DNA of 7,142 nucleotides, taken from NCBI GenBank assembly GCA_937952445.1, contig CALGAA010000415.1:1-7142 (forward strand), in the 5' to 3' direction. Positions 1-6,327 of this stretch are shown here, in pieces. The notes under the pieces were generated by a model, which saw only the letters and a list, made by a program, of their open reading frames with translations, was not told where the DNA came from and made no database searches. Source of the stretch: an uncultured Bacteroidota bacterium. Lineage in GTDB: Bacteria; Bacteroidota; Bacteroidia; Chitinophagales; Saprospiraceae. The translations under genes and the position numbers were made by a program. Each line of letters opens with the position of its first letter. Position 1 is the stretch's first letter.

Positions 1-1225
1 AAATCACCTTGATCCGGTCCTCGCGGTCGTTGCCCAGTCCCACCTGCCCCAGTCGGGTAAGGATGGGGTCCTGGTCATTGTCCACGAGGTAATGCGACAG
101 ATATTTGTTGCGATGATTGGAAGACTGAACCAGTTTTTCCGGCTGCTCCATATTGAGCATGACCCGGTTGCGGGGACCGTGTTGGGCCGCCGGGATCAGG
201 ATAAAAGCCAGGATTCTCCGCTGCAAGTCATCGTTGTCATTCAATTGTCCCAAGCCCTCGATAAAAACATCGATTCCTTTGTTGCGGAATTCGTACCGCC
301 CGCTAAGCCCTACCAGCATGGGATCCCCTTCCACGGCCTCCCCCATTACCGCTTCAGCCACCCGGACCAACCGTTCCCGGGCTCTCTGGCGTTGATCATC
401 AAAATCTTCGGGGTCCGGCCGGAAATCCAATTCAAAACCGTTGGGGGTAACCAGATCCACCTCCTTCCCCAGCAGCGTAGTGCATTCCCGAGCGGTAATT
501 TCCGATACCGTGGTAAATACATCCGCTTCCCGTGCCGATATTTTTTCCAGCGAGTGCTTCGCCCGTACGTACAATTCCTGCGCTTTCAGTTCCGGGTCGA
601 TATCCTCCATGTTGCTGTACAGATCATCCCCCACAGCCGCAATCGTCCGTCCCAAAACAGTCGCATGACAGGTAAAAACATGAGCGATCCGCGGCACGTG
701 TTTTTTGAGATACAACAACCCTGTCCCGGTCATCCATTCCTGAAAATGTGCCACCACATCCTGTTGCGGCGGGATATAAAAATGGGTAAAATGTTCGATG
801 ACCCGACCCACGCCGTAGCCAAATACCGCCGGTTCGATGTAGTCCCAATGTCCTGTCAGAGAGTCCAGTTGGTAATCGTCCCAAAAAACGGCCAGGATTT
901 CGTCCTTTTGTTCGATAAAAGGGGTGAAATCCACCAGGATCACCACCGGCTTCCCGACGATCTGCCAACGGCCGATTCGCACGTGCAAACCCGCGGCATG
1001 GGCGGCGTTGCGCCATTCCGGAAACAACTGATGGTCTTCGACAAATTCCGGATTCGCATGGGTACTCCGCCATACATCCGGCCCCACGCATATATAATTA
1101 TCGTGGAGCATCTCCACGCATTTTTTCGCCTTGGTCGTGATCACGGTATGGATGCCCCCTACCTTATTGCACACTTCCCAGCTCACTTCAAATAAATAGT
1201 CGGGCTGCTTCATTTGATTTGCCAT
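1..1225 (-). CDS. GT3-family glycogen synthase, C-terminal part outside window
   Basis: This gene encodes a glycosyltransferase that would extend alpha-1,4-glucan chains from a nucleotide-sugar donor in the cytoplasm. I translated it from the ATG at 1225 to the left edge: about 408 codons with no stop. It matches the eukaryote-type (GT3) glycogen synthases rather than GT5 GlgA. The visible matches are VSWEVCNKVGG (14-24, N-terminal donor-binding loop), HFQEW (160-164), TCHATVLGR (185-193), TVSEIT (239-244), TPNGFE (260-265) and GRYEFRNKG (309-317). GT3 enzymes are usually about 550-700 residues, so roughly the last third, including the C-terminal catalytic Glu region, lies outside. A second in-frame ATG at 1213 would remove only four residues. 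I chose 1225 because it lies 28 bases after the previous stop and leaves the conserved block intact. No Shine-Dalgarno sequence is visible. It is the fourth gene of the operon. GT3 membership is quite certain; the donor (UDP- or ADP-glucose) cannot be read from the sequence. Confidence 0.93.
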   Translation of the reverse strand, partial: MANQMKQPDYLFEVSWEVCNKVGGIHTVITTKAKKCVEMLHDNYICVGPDVWRSTHANPEFVEDHQLFPEWRNAAHAAGLHVRIGRWQIVGKPVVILVDFTPFIEQKDEILAVFWDDYQLDSLTGHWDYIEPAVFGYGVGRVIEHFTHFYIPPQQDVVAHFQEWMTGTGLLYLKKHVPRIAHVFTCHATVLGRTIAAVGDDLYSNMEDIDPELKAQELYVRAKHSLEKISAREADVFTTVSEITARECTTLLGKEVDLVTPNGFELDFRPDPEDFDDQRQRARERLVRVAEAVMGEAVEGDPMLVGLSGRYEFRNKGIDVFIEGLGQLNDNDDLQRRILAFILIPAAQHGPRNRVMLNMEQPEKLVQSSNHRNKYLSHYLVDNDQDPILTRLGQVGLGNDREDRIKVI

Positions 1226-1253
1226 CTATCGTCATTTAAAAAGTCAAATGCCA

Positions 1254-2525
1254 TCAGGAAACCTGACTTTTGAGGTATTGCAATCTCGCTTCCAATTGGG
1301 CAATTTCAGCAGCATGCGGATCATCGGAGGATTTCCCGGCCAGGTGTTTTTCAATTTCGAGTTTGAAATCGGCCAGAATGTTCATGTAATTGATAAAAGC
1401 GTCGTAGGGTGAATCGTATGGATTGAAATACTTGTGCACATCCCCGTCGCTAAACCATTTGGTGCACTGGTAGTAAAAATGGTCACTGCCCTGGAGCCGG
1501 TCCCAGTCCCGCTGCAATTTGGGATCGGTTACCTCTTTCATCTTGTCCTCCAGTTCGTAAAGCCGGTCAAACGCCTCATCCTGCATTTCGTTCCCGAGCC
1601 ATGCTGTCAGATCCCGTTCTTCGTCCGCCCAGGAAATGGGGTACTGCACGTGCATCGGTGAAATCGGTTGAAACTGATCAGCCACTTCGGATGGGTTAAG
1701 GAAGGCAAAATCGGTATTGGAAAGAACCTGCTCGGGCAGTTTTCTCATAAAATCGAAAATGCCGGTCTCTGCCCACTGATGTTCACCAAAGGTTTCATAA
1801 TCGAGGAACAAATTGACAATTTCCTCATTCTTATTCAGCGATTTCAGCCAGTGAACGTATTTCTCGGTGGTGAGCGGCCATTCCTTCCAGCCGCGATTGG
1901 AAAACCGGAAGGCGATATCATCGCTCAGGGTAAAGTTTTTGAGCAACAATTTGAGTTGCGGGCTGCTCGCGCTGGTATACAGAAAATTGGGGCTCCGCCA
2001 GCCGAGAATATGCCGCGCCCCTTCGGTAAGCTGAGCCTTGTACCCCATTTCAGCCACCATATCGCTGATTTCGTCCGAGTAGATCAACTCCGTATTGCGA
2101 AACACCTGAGGGGTCTGGCCAAACAGTTCCTCGACCATCGCCACATGGTTCCTGACCTGCCGCTGAAATTCCGTTTTGCTTTTCAGCGAGCTCAGAGAAT
2201 GCGCGTAGGTTTCCGCCAGGAATTCGACGCAGCCCGTATCGGCCAGTTCGCGGAAAGAATCCAGGACTTCAGGGGCGTATTCCTGCAACTGGCTCATCAC
2301 GGTTCCGCTGAGCGAAAATGCTATCCGAAACCGGGACCCGTGTTTTTGGATCAATTCGAGCATCATTTTATTGGCCGGCAAATAACAGCGGTCGGCTATC
2401 TTACGAAGGATGGTTTCGTTGGCAAAATCATCAAAATAATTGTGATTCTTCCCAATATCAAAAAAGCGATACTGACGGAGTCTGTACGGTTGGTGAACTT
2501 GGAAATAAAAACAAATTGCTCTCAT
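1254..2525 (-). CDS. GH57 alpha-amylase / alpha-glucanotransferase-like protein
   Basis: This 423-residue protein belongs to glycoside hydrolase family 57, whose members hydrolyse, transfer or branch alpha-1,4-glucans by a retaining mechanism. The conserved regions appear in order: HQPY at 11-14 near the N-terminus; a FLAETYAHSL block at 102-111; FRNTELIYSDEI at 142-153, in which E146 fits the nucleophile; and FLDYETFGEHQW at 240-251, in which D242 fits the acid/base. The last 20 or so residues (about 404-423) are rich in Ala, Glu, Leu and Gln and may form a short coiled coil. The length suits the short amylase-like GH57 group; the branching enzymes are generally longer. There is no signal peptide, so it should act in the cytoplasm on stored glycogen. 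It starts 14 bases after the GT4 stop and ends 28 bases before the GT3 start. Family assignment is secure. Whether it hydrolyses or transfers glucan is not decidable here. Confidence 0.92.
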   Translation of the reverse strand: MRAICFYFQVHQPYRLRQYRFFDIGKNHNYFDDFANETILRKIADRCYLPANKMMLELIQKHGSRFRIAFSLSGTVMSQLQEYAPEVLDSFRELADTGCVEFLAETYAHSLSSLKSKTEFQRQVRNHVAMVEELFGQTPQVFRNTELIYSDEISDMVAEMGYKAQLTEGARHILGWRSPNFLYTSASSPQLKLLLKNFTLSDDIAFRFSNRGWKEWPLTTEKYVHWLKSLNKNEEIVNLFLDYETFGEHQWAETGIFDFMRKLPEQVLSNTDFAFLNPSEVADQFQPISPMHVQYPISWADEERDLTAWLGNEMQDEAFDRLYELEDKMKEVTDPKLQRDWDRLQGSDHFYYQCTKWFSDGDVHKYFNPYDSPYDAFINYMNILADFKLEIEKHLAGKSSDDPHAAEIAQLEARLQYLKSQVS

Positions 2526-2539
2526 GTCTAACCAGGATT

Positions 2540-3826
2540 TCAGGTGTAAATAAGTGGTTCATATAATTTCTTGACCTCGTGGGCTGCATTTTCCCACTTA
2601 AGGGTAAAAACTTCGCTCTTTCCGTGCTGACGAAAGGTCTGCGTCAGGGCGGGGTATTTCAAAATGCCGTATATCGCGTCGGCGATCGCATCGACATCCC
2701 AAAAATCAACTTTAATCGCGTGCTCCAGAATTTCGGCAACCCCGGATTGCTTCGAAATGATCACGGGCACGTTGGACCGCATCGCCTCCAGGGGGCTGAT
2801 GCCAAATGGTTCGGATACGGAAGGCATCACGTACACGTCGCTCATCCGAAACATGGTCGGGACGTCATCCCCTTTGAGGAAACCCGTGAAGTGAAAATTC
2901 ATCGAAATTCCGAGTTCCGCTACCCGGCGAATCATTTTATTCATCATATCTCCGCTACCTGCCATCACAAACCGCACATTGGGTTCGCGTTCCAATACTT
3001 TTTTTGCTGCCTCGATGAAATATTCCGGACCTTTCTGATACGTGATCCGTCCCAGGAAGGTCACGATTTTCTCCGGGGTATACCGCTTGACCTCACCGAG
3101 GGAATCCCCTTCCGAAAAATCGACCGCGTTGTGTACGGTAAACACCTTATCCGGCGAAATTCCATACCGGTGAATGACTGTATTGCGTGTCAGATTACTC
3201 ACTGCGATCACCAGGTCAGCAGCTTCCATCCCCATTTTTTCAATTTGATACACTTCCTGGTTGACATTTTCACCACTTCGATCAAATTCTGTGGCATGCA
3301 CGTGGATGGCAAGGGGTTTTCCGGAGGCGTTTTTCGCCGCAATCCCTGCCGGATAGGTCAGCCAGTCGTGCGCATGGATTAGGTCAAATTCCTCGCGGTG
3401 CCCCAGGCTGGTACCGATCAGGGCATACCGGGCCACTTCACCGAGCAAATCCCCCTTGTATCCACCTGTAAAACTCATTTTCTGATTCCACCGAATGGCG
3501 TCTTCAGAGGTCGTTGTCGTAGTGGTGGATTCGTGTAATCGTCGGTACTCCTCGGGGTCCATATAAGGAACCATCGCCGAGGAAACTTCGATGTAGCGAA
3601 AATGCTCGTTGTAGTAATGGACATCTTTTTCCATGATCGTAACCGGAACCTCCTCGGCCGATATCAGGGAGAGATCTTCCTGAACCTCATCCCCGTACAT
3701 TTTGGGCACCACAAAGATGACGTCCACTTCCTGCTGGACCATGCCTCGCGTTAACCCATAACAGGCTGTGCCGAGTCCTCCGCTGATATGAGGTGGAAAT
3801 TCCCATCCAAACATTAATACGCGCAT
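2540..3826 (-). CDS. GT4-family glycosyltransferase (glycogen synthase-like)
   Basis: This is a 428-residue retaining GT-B glycosyltransferase of the GT4 type. The N-terminal Rossmann domain opens with FGWEFPPHISGGLGT (6-20), the loop usual in glycogen/starch synthase-like enzymes, and carries HAHDWLT (151-157) and HVHATEFDRSG (175-185). The C-terminal donor-binding domain starts around VHNAVD (231-236). It has GRITYQKGPEYF (259-270), MAGSGD (288-293) and the EX7E motif in SEPFGISPLEAM (338-349; E339 and E347). An STTTTTTS run at 100-107 sits in the N-terminal domain and is probably a loop. The start codon is 3 bases after the debranching-enzyme stop, so translational coupling is likely. There is no signal peptide or membrane segment. 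The family is clear. A role in alpha-glucan synthesis or priming is inferred from its neighbours; a sugar transferase of another pathway is possible but less likely. Confidence 0.9.
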   Translation of the reverse strand: MRVLMFGWEFPPHISGGLGTACYGLTRGMVQQEVDVIFVVPKMYGDEVQEDLSLISAEEVPVTIMEKDVHYYNEHFRYIEVSSAMVPYMDPEEYRRLHESTTTTTTSEDAIRWNQKMSFTGGYKGDLLGEVARYALIGTSLGHREEFDLIHAHDWLTYPAGIAAKNASGKPLAIHVHATEFDRSGENVNQEVYQIEKMGMEAADLVIAVSNLTRNTVIHRYGISPDKVFTVHNAVDFSEGDSLGEVKRYTPEKIVTFLGRITYQKGPEYFIEAAKKVLEREPNVRFVMAGSGDMMNKMIRRVAELGISMNFHFTGFLKGDDVPTMFRMSDVYVMPSVSEPFGISPLEAMRSNVPVIISKQSGVAEILEHAIKVDFWDVDAIADAIYGILKYPALTQTFRQHGKSEVFTLKWENAAHEVKKLYEPLIYT

Positions 3827-3829
3827 GAT

Positions 3830-5776
3830 TTAACTTTTCTCTTTTTGTACAAATTTGAGTACCCGGATCACCTCGGCTACACTCCATGCCTGAGAAATCG
3901 AACCTTTGGGGCGATGTGGAGGATCTCCGTCGTAAATTTCGGCGATGGAAGCGATTCCGTACGAGGTCATATCCTTTTCAAAACTCGCCAAAACCTCTTC
4001 GCTCAGGCGCAGGGTTTCCTCCTGACCGCGAACCCGGATATACGACATCAGAAAATGCCCCAGAAGCCACGGCCATACGGTGCCCTGGTGATAACTTTTA
4101 TCCCGGGTCGCCTGATCCCCTTTATATTCCCCTATGTAAGCGGGATTTTTGGGCGAAAGCGTCCGCAGGCCCTTGGGGGTATAGAGCTCGGTACGGACCC
4201 TGTCCAGAATGTGGCGTTGGTATTCGGCGGGTACGAGGGTATATGGCAGCGATATGGCAAAAATCTGGTTGGGCCGCACGTCAATGTTTTGTCCGTTTTC
4301 ATCGACATAATCGGCGAGGTAACGACCTTTATCGTACCAGAAAAATTCCATAAAATGGTCTTCGATTAAGGCGGGCACCTCTTTCCATTTCCGCACGAAG
4401 GTTTTATCCTCAAATTTTTCAGCCAGGTCCAGCGTAAATCGGATGGCGTTGTACCACAGGGCACAAATCTCTACCGCGTAACCTGTTCGGGCGGTCACCG
4501 GCACCCCGTCGATGACGGCATCCATCCAGGTTAGTGCTACGGATGGTTCGCCCTGCCAGATCAACCCGTTGTCGTCCATATGCACCGAATAAAGACCGCC
4601 ATTTCGGTACGTGTTCAGAATGGTCTTCATGGTCCGGCCATATCGTTTCCATATCATTTCTGGTTGATCATCGACAAGCAGGTATCGTTGGAGTACCCAG
4701 AAAAACCAAAGCGGCGCATCTACGGAATTAAAAAGCACTTTATCCTTCACCCCGGTGTTGGGGAAAAAACCATTGTGCAGTTCTTTGATCATCGAATCCA
4801 GCACTTTGATGCAGGTTTCTGTATCGCCCAGGCTGAGGGTCAAACCCGGCAACGCGATAAATGTATCCCGGCCCCATCGGCCAAACCAGGGGAAGCCGGC
4901 AATGATCTGCGTCATATTGTCGCGGTGCACGATAAACTGCGAGGCTGCATTGCGCAGGCAATTTTCAAAATTATCTTTAGGTGGCCGCTGGGCAATTTCT
5001 TTTTTAAACTGGCTGGTAATCGACCGGGTTTTCACCTCTGAGGTGGACACCGACAGGATAACCTGTTCGCCTTCCTTCATGGTGGTTTCAAAAAACCCCG
5101 GCACCATCAGATCTTCGTGCCCCGGATAGCCACGTGCGATTTCTTCTTTGTATTCGATATCGTGGTACCATTCTGGTGAGCCGATCCATTTGGTTTTTTT
5201 GTTGAGCTGAAGATGGAGTCTTGGAAATCCGGCGTAGAGCCGGAAGGACACCCCGTTTTCCACCACAGTATAGCGCGTATTGGCCACCATATTGGCGTAG
5301 GTCAGATCATGGGTTCTGCGGAAGGCCAGGAAAGGTTTCATGCGGATCCGGAGAGGGCTGGAGGCTTTCTCGATCGTGTACCGGATCATGAGGTTTTCCT
5401 TTTTATGAGCGAACACCAGTTCTTTTTTCAGGATAATATTTCCCACGCGGTACCAAAGAGTGGGCGTCGGGGCGTATTTGAAATCGATGAGGTATTTATG
5501 TCCCCTGGGGCTGTATATTTTCGGGTATTTATGGATACCGAGGTTGAAGCTCCGCTCTTCGGTGATAATGGTTTCATCCAATGCCGAGAGCAGTACGTAG
5601 TTCTCATAGCTAAACTTCTCCAGCGGGAGTACCATGAGTCCGTGGTACTTTCTGGTATTGCAGAGCGGCAGGGTAGTACTGAGGTATCCGCCTGCACGAT
5701 TGGTGCTGAGGATCTCCCGGTTGAGGGAATATTCCAGATTGACGAGTGATTCCTTATCGAATGACAAATAATCCAT
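3830..5776 (-). CDS. Glycogen debranching enzyme (amylo-alpha-1,6-glucosidase, GH133 type)
   Basis: This is a 648-residue protein of the bacterial/archaeal glycogen debranching family, which removes alpha-1,6-linked branches from glycogen in the cytoplasm. The N-terminal domain (about 1-260) is a beta-rich GDE_N-type region with the typical STNRAGGYLSTTLP (24-37) and NTRKYHGLMV (40-49) blocks. The C-terminal (alpha/alpha)6-barrel GDE_C domain (about 270-645) shows GFPWFGRWGRD (294-304), LTWMDA (415-420), RPNQIFAISLP (501-511), SYHQGTVWPW (561-570) and IAEIYDGDPP (611-620), followed by QAWSVAE (629-635). D419 and E613 are the likely catalytic carboxylates by analogy with related barrels; this is inference. 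The length is normal for the family and nothing is broken. It is the first gene of the operon; the next gene starts 3 bases after its TAA. The ATG at 5776 has no Shine-Dalgarno sequence but gives the usual N-terminus. Confidence 0.96.
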   Translation of the reverse strand: MDYLSFDKESLVNLEYSLNREILSTNRAGGYLSTTLPLCNTRKYHGLMVLPLEKFSYENYVLLSALDETIITEERSFNLGIHKYPKIYSPRGHKYLIDFKYAPTPTLWYRVGNIILKKELVFAHKKENLMIRYTIEKASSPLRIRMKPFLAFRRTHDLTYANMVANTRYTVVENGVSFRLYAGFPRLHLQLNKKTKWIGSPEWYHDIEYKEEIARGYPGHEDLMVPGFFETTMKEGEQVILSVSTSEVKTRSITSQFKKEIAQRPPKDNFENCLRNAASQFIVHRDNMTQIIAGFPWFGRWGRDTFIALPGLTLSLGDTETCIKVLDSMIKELHNGFFPNTGVKDKVLFNSVDAPLWFFWVLQRYLLVDDQPEMIWKRYGRTMKTILNTYRNGGLYSVHMDDNGLIWQGEPSVALTWMDAVIDGVPVTARTGYAVEICALWYNAIRFTLDLAEKFEDKTFVRKWKEVPALIEDHFMEFFWYDKGRYLADYVDENGQNIDVRPNQIFAISLPYTLVPAEYQRHILDRVRTELYTPKGLRTLSPKNPAYIGEYKGDQATRDKSYHQGTVWPWLLGHFLMSYIRVRGQEETLRLSEEVLASFEKDMTSYGIASIAEIYDGDPPHRPKGSISQAWSVAEVIRVLKFVQKEKS

Positions 5777-5912
5777 AGGTAAGTAGGAGGTTTACTGATT
5801 CAGATGTAAAAGATAGGAAATGTATGGGAGATCTACTGATTTATTCCAGGATTAATTTTAAGAAGAAAAGAAATTCTTTAATATATTAATTTCCTATAAC
5901 ATATATTACCGT
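5777..5912. other. A/T-rich leader between repeat array and operon
   Basis: This stretch separates the debranching-enzyme start from the tandem repeats and should hold the operon promoter, because nothing upstream on the same strand except the transposase gene could drive it. It is strongly A/T-rich from about 5850 to 5910, including a small inverted repeat with arms AAAGAA/TTCTTT at 5867-5879. No open frame or RNA gene is recognised. I did not find a convincing -33/-7 pair of the Bacteroidota type. The 5' leader lacks a purine-rich ribosome-binding site on the coding strand. Confidence 0.4.
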
Positions 5913-6048
5913 TTGGATGTGCGTGGTGAGATGGATGCGCATGGTCACATGGATGCGCACGGCCGCGGGGATGCGCATGGTGGTGTGGACACGCACGGCC
6001 GTGTAGATACGCACGGCCGTGTAGATACGCACGGCCGTGCGTATTTAC
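5913..6048. repeat. Tandem 18-bp array, module 1, ending in a REP-like hairpin
   Basis: Seven contiguous 18-bp units are visible, starting at 5913, 5931, 5949, 5967, 5985, 6003 and 6021. The last two are identical (GTAGATACGCACGGCCGT). Earlier ones drift in the first four bases (ATGG, GGGG, GTGG) and in the last eight (ATGGTCAC, ATGGTGGT, ACGGCCGC). After the seventh unit the phase ends with GCGTATTTAC, which is complementary to the unit's own first half and closes a hairpin. Unit divergence increases away from the hairpin. The 18-base period equals six codons, so open frames of repeated hexapeptides occur on both strands, but they have no coding support. Confidence 0.93.
6021..6048. repeat. 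REP-like palindrome A
   Basis: The arms GTAGATACGCAC (6021-6032) and GTGCGTATTTAC (6037-6048) surround GGCC. Eleven positions pair by Watson-Crick rules and one as G-T, and the centre CACGGCCGTG is itself a perfect palindrome. The foot of the left arm is GTAG, the tetranucleotide known to mark REP sequences recognised by RAYT transposases in enterobacteria. It caps the tandem array and is followed by TTACGATA, a tail shared with palindrome B. Confidence 0.88.
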
Positions 6049-6057
6049 GATATCATT

Positions 6058-6236
6058 GTAGATACCCACGGTCACATAGGCACGCAATCACATAGATACG
6101 CATGGTCACAGGGATACGCATGGTCACGGGGATACGCATGGTCACAGGGATACGCATGGTCACGGGGATGCGCATGGTGGTGTGGATTGGACTGGTGGTG
6201 TGGATTGGCAAACAGACCCATGGATGGGCATGGTCG
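6058..6236. repeat. Tandem 18-bp array, middle module
   Basis: The module opens with a GTAG-type unit (6058-6075) and a shortened 16-bp unit (6076-6091). Six regular 18-bp units follow, at 6092, 6110, 6128, 6146, 6164 and 6182. Units 6110-6163 differ only at the first base, alternating AGGG/GGGG/AGGG, before GATACGCATGGTCAC. The 23 bases at 6164-6186 are identical to 5967-5989 in module 1. Beyond 6199 the units lose regularity (20 and 17 bases). Unlike its two neighbours, this module has no closing hairpin. Confidence 0.9.
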
Positions 6237-6258
6237 GATGGGCGTACATACGTATAGT

Positions 6259-6320
6259 ATGGATGTGCGTGGTGAGATGGTTGCACGGCCGTGTAGATAC
6301 GCACGGCCGTGCGTCTTTAC
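6259..6320. repeat. Short array module 2, ending in a REP-like hairpin
   Basis: This module has an 18-bp unit at 6259-6276, a 16-bp unit at 6277-6292 and then a hairpin. Its first 21 bases (6260-6280) are identical to 5914-5934 at the start of module 1. The 42 bases 6283-6324 match 6011-6052 at the end of module 1 with one difference (A6043 versus C6315). It therefore looks like module 1 with the central units missing. It lies immediately downstream of the transposase stop codon. Confidence 0.9.
6293..6320. repeat. REP-like palindrome B next to the transposase stop
   Basis: The arms GTAGATACGCAC (6293-6304) and GTGCGTCTTTAC (6309-6320) surround GGCC. Ten positions pair normally, one as G-T, and one is mismatched (T6298 against C6315). 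It sits seven bases beyond the last base of the RAYT stop codon. It could therefore protect or end that transcript, but no T-run follows in the transcribed direction, so I do not call it a rho-independent terminator. Confidence 0.85.
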
Positions 6321-6327
6321 GATAAAA

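Noticed and set aside
92..1195. Long plus-strand open frame opposite the glycogen synthase gene
   Set aside because: It is antisense to a clear GT3 coding sequence on the minus strand and has no recognisable domain. It is open because of the codon use of the real gene.
1668..3382. Long plus-strand open frames opposite the GH57 and GT4 genes (1668-2531, 2579-3382)
   Set aside because: They overlap well-supported minus-strand genes, show no family motifs and have no plausible start context.
5781..5793. AGGAGG on the plus strand near 5786 as a ribosome-binding site
   Set aside because: No plus-strand open frame follows it; on the coding strand of the operon it is CCTCCT and cannot serve as one.
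5808..5815. TATCTTTT (minus strand) as a -7 box of a Bacteroidota-type promoter for the operon
   Set aside because: It lacks the final G of TAnnTTTG, and no TTG-type -33 element lies at the right distance upstream.
5913..6236. CRISPR array
   Set aside because: Units are contiguous with no unique spacers, the period is only 18 bases, and no cas gene is nearby.
6293..6320. Palindrome B as a rho-independent terminator of the transposase gene
   Set aside because: There is no T-run after the stem in the transcribed direction, and the same hairpin occurs at other sites as a repeat family, so REP is the better label.
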